Assembly (NCBI GenBank): GCA_022482925.1
Contig: JAKVOG010000001.1
Location: 186,001-250,000, forward strand
Direction: 5' to 3'
DNA: 64,000 nt
From: Selenomonas sp.
GTDB lineage: Bacteria > Bacillota > Negativicutes > Selenomonadales > Selenomonadaceae
Shown: positions 34,767-42,714 of the stretch, piece by piece
Position numbering within the stretch: position 1 is the stretch's first letter
Layout of the letters: every line of letters begins with the position of its first letter
Translations under genes and position numbers: made by a program
Notes under the pieces: model-generated
Database searches by the model: none
What the model was told of the DNA's origin: nothing
Seen by the model: only the letters and a program-made list of their open reading frames with translations

Positions 34767-35521
34767 TCCAGGTACCTCGTCACCATGGTGCGCATCGTCT
34801 CCTGCAGCACCGTCACATTATCCAGCAAAGCCTCCGTCTGCGGCCGAAGCTTCGTATAGTGGAATACCGGATGATGGCTGACCCGATAATCCGACGGGTA
34901 CGCCATCACCGCTACTCCCTGCTTCTCGAAATTCAACACCGAACGCTTCATGTGGAAGGCCGATGTCACCAGCAGTGGCTGGCTCAAGCCATGCTCCTGC
35001 AGGATCCGGGCCGAGAACTTCGCATTCTGCGTCGTATTGATGCTCCTGGTTTCCACCAGGATCTTATCTTCGGGAACACCAAGCGACATCAGAACCCGTT
35101 TGGCGATCTGTGCCTCCGGCCCGGAATCGCTGTATACCTGTCCGCCCGATACCAGGATCGGTACATCCAGTTTCCGCTGCAGTCGTACCGCCGTCAACAG
35201 CCGGTTGGCCGGGCTTGCGCAGAGCGCCCCCGTTCCATCTACATCCGGACTATCCGGCATAGCACCGCCCCCGAGCATAATGATGACATCTCCCTGCGGC
35301 GTTTCCGGTGGCTCGTAAGCTGATTCCAGCCAGCCCATCGTCTGCTCCGACACCAGGCTGGTGCAAAGCAGGTAGAACACGAAAGTAATTCCGGCCAGTA
35401 TCGCCGCCACCTTCTTCTCCCCCCGGCAACGCCAGCAATAGAATGCCAGTCCCCACAGGGCCAGAATAAAGATTCCCGGCGGCAGCACCCAACTGGCACC
35501 AAATTTCAAGAAATAAACCAT
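34763..35521 (-). CDS. YdcF/ElyC-family (DUF218) membrane protein
   Basis: 252 residues: two N-terminal membrane helices (WVLPPGIFILALWGLAFYCW and VAAILAGITFVFYLLCTSLV) and a periplasmic DUF218 domain. The domain has GDVIIMLGGGAMPDS, PILVSGGQVYSDSGPEAQIA, ETRSINTTQNAKFS and LLVTSAFHMKRSVLNFEKQG. The family includes ElyC and SanA, linked to envelope polysaccharide integrity; the reaction is not established. Stop overlaps the MATE start. Confidence 0.88.
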   Translation of the reverse strand: MVYFLKFGASWVLPPGIFILALWGLAFYCWRCRGEKKVAAILAGITFVFYLLCTSLVSEQTMGWLESAYEPPETPQGDVIIMLGGGAMPDSPDVDGTGALCASPANRLLTAVRLQRKLDVPILVSGGQVYSDSGPEAQIAKRVLMSLGVPEDKILVETRSINTTQNAKFSARILQEHGLSQPLLVTSAFHMKRSVLNFEKQGVAVMAYPSDYRVSHHPVFHYTKLRPQTEALLDNVTVLQETMRTMVTRYLE

Positions 35522-35673
35522 AAATTGCAGCTCCCCAAAGTATCAACAGAAAAATAAAACGCGCAAACTCCTTTCATCCTGAAGGAATCCCCGCATTTAT
35601 CTTGAATCCGATAAGTTGTATAATGTTATTGTAGCAAATAAATCTGGAAAAGAAAAGAAGGAGCATCTCTATT

Positions 35674-36018
35674 ATGGCATTTATTGAACCGAATCCCATC
35701 CAGGCCACGAACAAGGCCGACGGCAAAGGAACCATCACGATTGTGAAACTCCTGACTCCATCCGAACTTGATGGCAAATGCGATATGTATGCCAAAGTCA
35801 TCATACCGCCACTCTGCTCCATCGGTGTCCATGAACACCATGGCAATACGGAGACCTATCATATCCTCCAGGGCACAGCCTGCTATAATGACAACGGCAA
35901 GGAAGTCACCCTTGGTGCCGGTGCTACGACCTTCTGTCCGGATGGCGAGAAGCACGGCATTGCCAACACGTCAAAAACCGAAGACCTGGTATTCATGGCA
36001 CTCATCATAAAAAAATAA
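35674..36018 (+). CDS. Small cupin-domain protein
   Basis: 114 residues, one conserved beta-barrel cupin. Motif 1 is GVHEHHGNTETYHILQGTA (His-x-His-x3-Glu metal ligands) and motif 2 FCPDGEKHGIANTS (final His). Metal binding is therefore expected, but no substrate can be assigned. AAGGAG precedes the ATG, and a TATAAT lies in the upstream AT-rich gap. It stands alone on the plus strand. Confidence 0.85.
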   Translation: MAFIEPNPIQATNKADGKGTITIVKLLTPSELDGKCDMYAKVIIPPLCSIGVHEHHGNTETYHILQGTACYNDNGKEVTLGAGATTFCPDGEKHGIANTSKTEDLVFMALIIKK

Positions 36019-36040
36019 GGATTAATCCCATGCAATATCC

Positions 36041-36078
36041 AAAAGAGGTTGCCGCAAGCTGCGACAACCTCTTCTTTT
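36041..36078. terminator. Bidirectional terminator between the cupin gene and ilvH
   Basis: AAAAGAGGTTG pairs with CAACCTCTTCTTTT around GCCGCAAGCTGCGA, which itself folds (GC-rich loop). Confidence 0.85.
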
Positions 36079-36087
36079 ATTTGTTTT

Positions 36088-36594
36088 TTACATCCGCTTG
36101 ACCGGTATCGGGCCACGGGACAGTGCAATCGATCCGGTACGGGCAATCTCCAGAATCTCATATTCCGATAAGACCTCAATGATTCCATCGATCTTGCTCT
36201 GGGATCCCGTCAGTTCCACGACCACATCCTCCGGTCCCACATCAACGATCTTGGCACGGAATATCTCGACAATGTTGATGATATCCGCCCGGTTCTTACG
36301 ATCAGCCCTGACCTTGATCATCACAAGTTCCCGCTCAATGGATTCGCTTTTGCTGAGGTTGACGATCTTGATGACATCGATCAGTTTGGAAAGCTGGGTC
36401 ACCACCTGGTCCAGCTCATTCTCAGATTCGACCGAAACCACAATATTGATGCGGGTAATCGCTGGTTCCTCGGTATAGCCGGCGGATATGCTCTCGATGT
36501 TGAACGCCCGGCGACTGATCAGCCCGGATACATGCGTCAGGACGCCCGGTTTATTATCCACCAGCACGGCCAGTAAATATTTCTTCATCATCAC
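36088..36594 (-). CDS. ilvH: Acetolactate synthase small (regulatory) subunit
   Basis: 168 residues with an N-terminal ACT domain (YLLAVLVDNKPGVLTHVSGL, ISRRAFNIESISAGYTEE) and the conserved C-terminal domain. NKPGVL and RRAFNIESI form the valine-binding site, so feedback inhibition by valine is expected. Start overlaps the ilvB stop by four bases. Confidence 0.95.
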   Translation of the reverse strand: MMMKKYLLAVLVDNKPGVLTHVSGLISRRAFNIESISAGYTEEPAITRINIVVSVESENELDQVVTQLSKLIDVIKIVNLSKSESIERELVMIKVRADRKNRADIINIVEIFRAKIVDVGPEDVVVELTGSQSKIDGIIEVLSEYEILEIARTGSIALSRGPIPVKRM

Positions 36595-38285
36595 TTATTC
36601 CCTCCCAGTACCATCTGATCCAGACGCTTGCCGCCCGGAACCATCGGCAGTACATCCTCATCTTCCGGTACCCAGACATCCACCAGAGCCGGCCCTGCCG
36701 TCTGCATGATCTTCGGCAGTTCTGTCTCCAGTTCCTCCTTCCTGGTCAGACGGTAGCCACGCAGGCCAAATGCTTCAGCCATTTTGACAAAATCGGTCTT
36801 GCCCTTGAGCTCGGACTGCGAATAATGATTATTATAGAACAGGCGCTGCCACTGTCCAACCATCCCCAGGATGCAGTTATGAATGATGATGACCTTGACA
36901 TCGATATCATTGTCGGCAATCGTAGCAAACTCCTGACAGTTCATCATGATACTGCCATCGCCGGTGAACAAAACCACCTTACTGTCCGGCTGACCAATCT
37001 TCGCTCCCATGGCTGCCGGCAGGCCATAGCCCATCGTCCCCTGTCCGCCAGAAGTCAGGAAATGCCTCGGCTTATATACGTCAAAGAACTGGGCCGCCCA
37101 CATCTGATGCTGTCCCACATCTGTGACCGCAATCGTATCTTCATCCGAAAGCTCGCTGATCTTGCGGATCAGTGCTCCCGGCTTGATTGCATCGCCATCC
37201 GGCTGATAACTGAATGGATGCTCCTTGCTCCGATCAATGGCTTTTTCCAGCCAGGATTCATTCTCAGCTGCATAAGCACGGCCAGACTGTTCCAATTTAG
37301 CCTGCAGAAGAGGCAGTGACCAGCGCAAATCGCCCAATACCCGATAGTCAGCCGCGACATTCTTATTCACTTCCGCTTCATCCAGCTCAAAATGAACGAT
37401 CTTCGCCTTCGGTGCAAACCCGGAGACCACTCCCGTCACGCGGTCACTAAACCGCATACCGATACAGAGCAGCAGATCGCACTCCTGGATCGTCATATTT
37501 GCCGCATAGGAACCATGCATCCCGGCAAAGCCCAGGAAACCTTTTGTATCGGCAGCAACAGCGCCCAGCCCCAGCAAGGTAGTTGTCACCGGCGCTCCCA
37601 GCCGGCTCACGATTGACCGCATCGTCTCCGACACATTGGCGCCGATCACACCACCGCCAACAAAGAGCATCGGCCGGCTGGCATGATTGATTGCCTCGAC
37701 AACCGCATCAATTTCGGCCTCATCGCCGATGTATTCGCCGGAATACCCACGCAGATGGACTGATTCCGGATAGGCATAATCAAACTTCGTGTCGAATACA
37801 TCCTTGGCAACATCAATGACAACCGGCCCCGGCCGCCCTGTACGCGCAATAAAGAAGGCTTCTTTTATGACACGTGGCAGTTCCCTGACATCCTTGACCA
37901 GATAATTATGCTTCGTAATCGGGGTCGTAATGCCAAAGACATCCGCCTCCTGGAATGAATCCTTGCCAATATAGGGATTCGCCACCTGTCCCGTAATACA
38001 GACCAATGGCACGGAATCAGTGCAGGCCGTAGCAATACCCGTGATCAGGTTCGTCGCACCAGGGCCGGAGGTCGCAAACACGACGCCGACCTTGCCCGTG
38101 GCCCGGGCATAGCCGTCCGCGGCATGGACAGCCCCCTGCTCATGCCGCGTCAGGACATGCGGGAACTTCATCTTATAAACTGCATCATACAATGTCAGAA
38201 CGGCTCCCCCCGGATAGCCGAACACAACATCAACGCCCTCTTTTTTCAGGCTTTCGAGTACAGCCTGCGCTCCATTCATCAACAA
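36591..38285 (-). CDS. ilvB: Acetolactate synthase large (catalytic) subunit
   Basis: Makes 2-acetolactate or 2-aceto-2-hydroxybutyrate for valine, leucine and isoleucine. 564 residues with three TPP-enzyme domains: VVFGYPGGAVLTLYDAVYK, catalytic Glu in LTRHEQGAVHAADGYARATG, SGPGATNLITGIATA, and the TPP/Mg loop VVLFTGDGSIMMNCQEFATI. GSYAANMTIQECDLLLCIG belongs to the FAD domain. 2-Oxobutyrate for isoleucine could come from the threonine ammonia-lyase earlier in the window. The other ilv genes are not here. Confidence 0.96.
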   Translation of the reverse strand: MLMNGAQAVLESLKKEGVDVVFGYPGGAVLTLYDAVYKMKFPHVLTRHEQGAVHAADGYARATGKVGVVFATSGPGATNLITGIATACTDSVPLVCITGQVANPYIGKDSFQEADVFGITTPITKHNYLVKDVRELPRVIKEAFFIARTGRPGPVVIDVAKDVFDTKFDYAYPESVHLRGYSGEYIGDEAEIDAVVEAINHASRPMLFVGGGVIGANVSETMRSIVSRLGAPVTTTLLGLGAVAADTKGFLGFAGMHGSYAANMTIQECDLLLCIGMRFSDRVTGVVSGFAPKAKIVHFELDEAEVNKNVAADYRVLGDLRWSLPLLQAKLEQSGRAYAAENESWLEKAIDRSKEHPFSYQPDGDAIKPGALIRKISELSDEDTIAVTDVGQHQMWAAQFFDVYKPRHFLTSGGQGTMGYGLPAAMGAKIGQPDSKVVLFTGDGSIMMNCQEFATIADNDIDVKVIIIHNCILGMVGQWQRLFYNNHYSQSELKGKTDFVKMAEAFGLRGYRLTRKEELETELPKIMQTAGPALVDVWVPEDEDVLPMVPGGKRLDQMVLGGNK

Positions 38286-38427
38286 GAAAAATCCCCCTCG
38301 TCATCGCCTATATGTTTACATGTTTCCATTTTTATATTGTTACATTATACACCATTTGTATACAAAGTTACAACTCAGTGAAACATATTTTTTGTTCAGG
38401 GACATCAACGTCAGGATATCCTGCTGA

Positions 38428-39087
38428 TTAACGGTGATCGCTGGCCAGAACGATGGCCGTCACCGACGCGGCTCCACTCTGCCGCAGTTCCCTGGCGCAG
38501 GCGTATAAAGTCGCCCCCGTAGTCATGATATCATCCACCAGCAGAATCCGTTTCCCCGCCAGCGCAGTCCCCTCCTTTACCCGGAATGCCCCTTGCAGAT
38601 TGTGCTGCCGTTCTTCAGCCGATAGCTGATACATGGGACGCGTCGCCCTGGTCCTCAATAATACGTTCTGCATGACAATTCCCCGGGTCTGAAGCCAGTC
38701 CCGGAAAATCAGTTCCGTCTGATTGAAGCCACGCTGCTTTTCCTTTGACTTGTGCAATGGTACAGGAACAGCCAGGCTGACTGATGCCAGCAAAGCTGCC
38801 ACAGCCGGACTCTCCCCCGCCCGGTCCAATAGCGTACGGATATAAGGCAGGCTGCTCCTGCGGCCATGATACTTAAGTCCGCGGATCAGATCCTGTGTGC
38901 CTTCCCGATATACACTAAGCGCCCATGCATTGTCGATCACGACCTGCACAGGCACTGATAATGGCAGACGCTGCGGCTGCAACGCCTTTATGAGGCACTG
39001 CGGACACCAGCTGCCTTTTTCTTCTACATAAGCCCCACACAACGGACAATGCGGTGGGAACATGAAATTCAATATCGCTTTAATCAC
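38428..39087 (-). CDS. comF: ComF-family phosphoribosyltransferase-like protein
   Basis: 219 residues. An N-terminal zinc finger (CPLCG...CPQC) precedes a type-I PRTase domain: AVPVPLHKSKEKQRGFNQTE and PRPP loop ILLVDDIMTTGATLYACARE. ComF/GntX proteins are needed for DNA uptake in Bacillus and Haemophilus; the precise reaction is unknown. Start is GTG at 39087 behind AAGGAG, overlapping the upstream yqeB-like gene by eight bases. Confidence 0.9.
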   Translation of the reverse strand: MIKAILNFMFPPHCPLCGAYVEEKGSWCPQCLIKALQPQRLPLSVPVQVVIDNAWALSVYREGTQDLIRGLKYHGRRSSLPYIRTLLDRAGESPAVAALLASVSLAVPVPLHKSKEKQRGFNQTELIFRDWLQTRGIVMQNVLLRTRATRPMYQLSAEERQHNLQGAFRVKEGTALAGKRILLVDDIMTTGATLYACARELRQSGAASVTAIVLASDHR

Positions 39088-39922
39088 GATGGAAGAATCT
39101 CCTTCTGGGACGCTTCGTATCCCAGGCCATCACAGCCTCAAGGACCGATCCCGCAATGCAACGTGCTTTATCCGAAATCGTAAAGCATTCTTCCTGCCCC
39201 ATCGTCGGATGGATATCCGCGACCTTCTGCCCCTTGACCACCTGACTCCCGGTATGCAACGCACCGCGCAGCACTCCATCAATCGTCGCCTTGAGTTCAA
39301 TGATCTGTCCATCCTTCGTATGTAAATGCGCCAGCGATTCCCCGCGCTTCACCATCAGGGAAATACTGCGCAGCATCTCCAGTTGCCCATCCTCAGGCGC
39401 AAAAAGCAGATGCTCCACATTGCGGGCATACCCCACAGTGCTGTTCTCGATATCCTGCTCACGCGCGGAAAAGCCTTCGTAGATCAGCCGGCCAAGATTA
39501 TGACCACGCATCGTCTCTACAACGACATCCACATCGCGGCCGGCACAAAACCCCGGTCCCAGACCAATCGTATGATCAGCCATGTCCCGCCTGGTGCCTT
39601 TATTCTGATGTGCCGTAATCGCATCAACCAGTATCTGAGGCCGCAGAGCCCGCACACACTTCGCTGCCGGATCCTCCAGCATAACCAGTTCCCCGTTCTT
39701 CAGTCGCTTCTTCGCGTCTTCGAGGTTCTGCGCCCGATAACAGGTCACACGCTCTACCGTCGCCTCACCGCGATACATGGCATCTGAGAACGTGACCCGC
39801 CGCCTCGTAGCCGATGGTCTCGCCTGTTCCAGGATCAACACGCGGAAGCCGGACCGATACAAAGTATGGACAATCCCGCTGGCCAGCTCGCCACCGCTGC
39901 GTACGACAATCAGATGTTTCAT
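39080..39922 (-). CDS. yqeB: YqeB-like selenium-dependent molybdenum hydroxylase accessory protein
   Basis: 280 residues. VVRSGGELASGIVHTLYRSG is a Rossmann-type start and IGLGPGFCAGRDVDVVVETM RGHNLGRLIY is characteristic of the EF2563/YqeB family, which is genetically tied to selenium-dependent molybdenum hydroxylases. The C-terminal half has a lipoyl/biotin-like fold (GVLRGALHTGSQVVKGQKVA). No xdh, selD or molybdopterin gene is in the window, so here it is an orphan coupled to comF. AAGGAG precedes the ATG. Confidence 0.82.
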   Translation of the reverse strand: MKHLIVVRSGGELASGIVHTLYRSGFRVLILEQARPSATRRRVTFSDAMYRGEATVERVTCYRAQNLEDAKKRLKNGELVMLEDPAAKCVRALRPQILVDAITAHQNKGTRRDMADHTIGLGPGFCAGRDVDVVVETMRGHNLGRLIYEGFSAREQDIENSTVGYARNVEHLLFAPEDGQLEMLRSISLMVKRGESLAHLHTKDGQIIELKATIDGVLRGALHTGSQVVKGQKVADIHPTMGQEECFTISDKARCIAGSVLEAVMAWDTKRPRRRFFHRD

Positions 39923-40024
39923 AGCATCTTCTCCTTTTCTATTCGTCTTTCTTTATTATACTATAGAATCGGATTCATGAAAGACAATAATTTCATCTCG
40001 TCTTAATTTTATTATTCCAAAGTA

Positions 40025-40053
40025 TTGCAATTATCTGAACACTATGCTATTAT
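40025..40053 (+). promoter_or_regulatory. Promoter of the large noncoding RNA
   Basis: TTGCAA (40025-40030), 17-nt spacer ending TGC, TATTAT (40048-40053), an extended -10 arrangement. Start predicted near 40060. Confidence 0.75.
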
Positions 40054-40059
40054 ATAGAT

Positions 40060-40651
40060 GTAAAGAAGAGATAGATAAATAAACCATCAGATCAGTAGTC
40101 CTGGAGGTCGAAAGTCTGGAAGGTATTTATCCAGCCGAAACAGGCTCTCTTCAACAAACTTACATATCTCGTAATTACGAAAGGATGTGAGTGTTTATTG
40201 AAGATATCGCTATGCAGAAGTTCTTTCGGAACTGACTAGCAAGTGCATTGGTGGAGCAAGCGAATATCCATGAGGCGAGGATGCGTCGTGATGATGACCA
40301 AATGGTCGCCAGTCGTACGCAAAGCTATTGGAAGTCAGGCGCACAGCGTCAGGTAACGAAAGAATCAAATGCAGCCCTGGGTAAATCTTTACAGATCATC
40401 TAAGAATCAATCGAGACTTTAGGAACCCCTATCGTTATCGATAACGGCAAGATGACACTTAGCAAGATGTGCACAGATCGTGATTGACTATCACAAGGTT
40501 TCAGCTGAACGTGAATATACGTGTTTAAAACGTGTAGTAAGATTCCTGCTCGAGAGGGGATCTTGCAGACAAGTGAATAAGAAGGACAACTTATATCTAT
40601 GTTTATCAACGATTAAAGCCGACCCGCAATCAAGATTGTGAGTCGGCTTTT
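40060..40651 (+). ncRNA. Candidate large structured noncoding RNA, about 590 nt, family not recognised
   Basis: The stretch lies between yqeB and a radical SAM gene and has no credible protein frame, yet it has a strong promoter and a terminator on the same strand. Many helices can be drawn: CTGGA/TCCAG (40116-40134), AGTTC/GAACT (40219-40233), GACC-AAAT-GGTC (40296-40307), CGTTA-TCGA-TAACG (40433-40446), AAGATTCC/GGGGATCTT (40539-40564). A long-range pair, CTGACT/AGTCAG with AGC/GCT (40232-40240 with 40324-40338), encloses a multi-hairpin domain. Size is like ROOL, GOLLD or OLE RNAs, but I cannot match it to any. RNase P RNA and tmRNA signatures are absent. A 54-codon frame at about 40235-40400 lacks a ribosome site and is the main alternative. 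Confidence 0.62.
40615..40651 (+). terminator. Terminator of the large noncoding RNA
   Basis: AAAGCCGACCCGCAA pairs with TTGTGAGTCGGCTTTT (one mismatch), loop TCAAGA, ending in T4. Also usable by the convergent radical SAM gene. Confidence 0.85.
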
Positions 40652-40673
40652 ACTATGCCCTTATTTATAAGAA

Positions 40674-41333
40674 TTACGAGTCCTCATACTCACGAACCCG
40701 CAACGTCAGACCTCTTTCCTTACAGATTGCCTGGCACCTGGCAATCTCATCCGGGCCTTCGACCTTATCGACGATCGTCAGAACGACATTCGGAACATAC
40801 TTCTTGCTATGCTCCGCAAAAGCCAGCATGGCTTCATAGGACTGAAGCCCGTATTTGGCCCGGGTCAGCTCATAATAGCGCTCCGCATTTGAAGCATTGA
40901 GACTGATGGAAATCGTATCCAGGATTCCTTTGAAATCCACAGAGATCTCACGACCGTATTCCAGCTCGCCCAGCCCATTCGTATTGAGACGAGTCGGCAT
41001 GCCGGGATGCTGTTCCTTGACATAACGCATCAACTCAAGCAGGACATCCAGACGCATGGTCGGTTCCCCAAAGCCACAGAACACGACCTCCTGGATATAG
41101 GACCATGGCACATCATCCAGCGCAGCCTTGAATTCAGCCAGCGTCGGTTTATTCTTCAGCCAGAGCGACGACTCTTCTGCCATCTTCTTCATATTGCGCA
41201 GGCAGAATGTGCAGGCGCAGTTGCATTCATTCGTAATATTGACATAGAGATTCCGCCTGCCTGCCGGCTGGATCTTCAGGCTCTCCGATAACGGCAGGTA
41301 ACGCCCGCCTTTATGCGTTGCATAAACTAACAT
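40674..41333 (-). CDS. TatD-linked-type radical SAM protein
   Basis: 219 residues. NITNECNCACTFCLRN carries the CxxxCxxC cluster motif; VVFCGFGEPTMRLDVLLELM is the GGE-like SAM-binding block (here GFGEPT); RLNTNGLGELEYGREI and SISLNASNAERYYELTR follow. The overall pattern resembles the small radical SAM proteins found next to TatD nucleases, but no tatD is adjacent. Substrate unknown. It directly follows the pyridoxal kinase gene (no gap). Confidence 0.8.
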   Translation of the reverse strand: MLVYATHKGGRYLPLSESLKIQPAGRRNLYVNITNECNCACTFCLRNMKKMAEESSLWLKNKPTLAEFKAALDDVPWSYIQEVVFCGFGEPTMRLDVLLELMRYVKEQHPGMPTRLNTNGLGELEYGREISVDFKGILDTISISLNASNAERYYELTRAKYGLQSYEAMLAFAEHSKKYVPNVVLTIVDKVEGPDEIARCQAICKERGLTLRVREYEDS

Positions 41334-42158
41334 TTATTTCAACTCCCTAAGATATTCTTCAAATGGCAGGCCATAGTTCCACGGCAAGTCAAGCTCTACC
41401 GCATAAGCCAGGCATTTACTGATGAATCCGGCCGCCTTGTGTGCCGCCTGTTCCAGATTCTCGCCATTGATCAGACTGCCTGCCACAATAGCCATAAACG
41501 CATCACCGGAACCAGACCGGTCGCCACCAACCTTCTCTACCTGCAGGACCGTTCCCCGCCCGGCTTCGTAGATGAAGTTGCGGATATGGTCACCCTCACT
41601 CAGTCCCGTAATAATGACCTGGGACGGGCCGCAGGCAGCCAGGGCGCTGGCCATATACTCAAGATCACGATCAGATACCTGTCCGCCTGCCGGATAAGGA
41701 ATATCCAGCAGCTGACAGGCTTCTGTCAGGTTCGGTGTCACCAGATCTGCATAAGGAAGGAGCTGCCGCATATCATCACACATCTCCTGTGTATAGGAAC
41801 TGTACAGCCGCCCATAATCGCCCATGACCGGATCCACCATGACCCTGGTCGATGGCTGCTTGAACCGGCGGATGAATTCCGCTACAATCTCGATCTGCTG
41901 TGCCGATCCCAAAAATCCTGTGCAGATACCATCAAAGGACAGCTGGTTCTTCTCCCAGCTGTCCATATAAGGCCGCATGCGGTCCGTATAATCATCCAGA
42001 TAATGATCCGGAAACCCGGTATGTACCGACAAAATTGCCGTCGGCAACGGACAGACCTGAATCTTCATCGCCGACAACAGAGGAAGCTCTACCGTCACCG
42101 AACAGCGGCCAAAGCCCGTAATATCATTGATCAGGGCTATGCGCTTCTGACGCTTCAT
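41334..42158 (-). CDS. pdxY: Pyridoxal/pyridoxamine kinase
   Basis: 274 residues, ribokinase (PfkB-like) fold. ALINDITGFGRCSVTVELPL is the substrate lid, TAILSVHTGFPDHYL, VMVDPVMGDYGRLY and GTVLQVEKVGGDRSGSGDAF carry the ATP and catalytic loops (GSGD, Asp base). Phosphorylates vitamin B6 vitamers for salvage. PdxK versus PdxY class not resolved. Immediately followed by the radical SAM gene, so probably co-transcribed. Confidence 0.88.
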   Translation of the reverse strand: MKRQKRIALINDITGFGRCSVTVELPLLSAMKIQVCPLPTAILSVHTGFPDHYLDDYTDRMRPYMDSWEKNQLSFDGICTGFLGSAQQIEIVAEFIRRFKQPSTRVMVDPVMGDYGRLYSSYTQEMCDDMRQLLPYADLVTPNLTEACQLLDIPYPAGGQVSDRDLEYMASALAACGPSQVIITGLSEGDHIRNFIYEAGRGTVLQVEKVGGDRSGSGDAFMAIVAGSLINGENLEQAAHKAAGFISKCLAYAVELDLPWNYGLPFEEYLRELK

Positions 42159-42219
42159 CGAAATCTCCCTTCCATCCTACATGCTGCTATACTGGCACAT
42201 GTCATTGCAGCTATACCAC

Positions 42220-42714
42220 TCAACGATTATCGACTTTATCCATGCCAGCCATGTCATGCTCCTCAAAGCGATGCCAGGCCAACTGCTCGAACTTCGTCCC
42301 CGGCTGGCCATAGTTCGCATACGGATCGATGGAAATACCACCGCGTGGCAGAAACTTCCCCCACACCTCGATATATTTCGGATTCATCAGCTTGATTAGA
42401 TCCTTCATGATGACATTGACCACGTCTTCATGGAAATCGCCATGATTGCGGAAACTCACCAGATAAAGCTTCAACGACTTACTCTCCACCATCTGTTCCG
42501 ATGGTATATAGCTGATATAGATTGTCGCGTAATCCGGCTGACCTGTAATAGGGCAAAGCGCCGTAAACTCCGGACAATTGAATTTCACCCAATAATCATT
42601 CTCCGGATGCTTGTTCTGGAATGTCTCCAGGATCTCCGGACAATAATCATAATGATAATTGACCTTCTTCTTGCCTAATAATGTGATTTCTTCCTGCTCT
42701 TTTGTACGTGACAT
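42220..42714 (-). CDS. queF: NADPH-dependent 7-cyano-7-deazaguanine (preQ0) reductase
   Basis: Reduces preQ0 to preQ1 for queuosine tRNA modification. 164 residues, the short unimodular type. [20 protein letters not shown] holds the catalytic Cys and Asp, and [21 protein letters not shown] the QueF motif (E-S-K-S-x-K-L) with His. ATG at 42714 shares a base with the stop of the upstream GGDEF-EAL gene (TGATG), so it is translationally coupled to it. No other queuosine genes are beside it. Confidence 0.95.
   Translation of the reverse strand: MSRTKEQEEITLLGKKKVNYHYDYCPEILETFQNKHPENDYWVKFNCPEFTALCPITGQPDYATIYISYIPSEQMVESKSLKLYLVSFRNHGDFHEDVVNVIMKDLIKLMNPKYIEVWGKFLPRGGISIDPYANYGQPGTKFEQLAWHRFEEHDMAGMDKVDNR

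Noticed and set aside
38286-38427. T-box or leucine/valine attenuator before ilvB
   Set aside because: The AT-rich leader is only about 140 nt, with no T-box core, no leader peptide rich in branched-chain codons and no antiterminator pair.
40235-40400. 54-codon open frame inside the noncoding RNA candidate
   Set aside because: No ribosome site, weak start options and no recognisable protein; the promoter-structure-terminator layout favours RNA. Kept as the main alternative.
40060-40651. RNase P RNA or tmRNA as the identity of the noncoding region
   Set aside because: GGTCGAAAGTCTGG resembles the RNase P GAGGAAAGTC core only loosely, and the ACAGAA/GGCTTA 3' core is absent. There is no tmRNA GGGG-CGTT start, tag frame or tRNA-like end.
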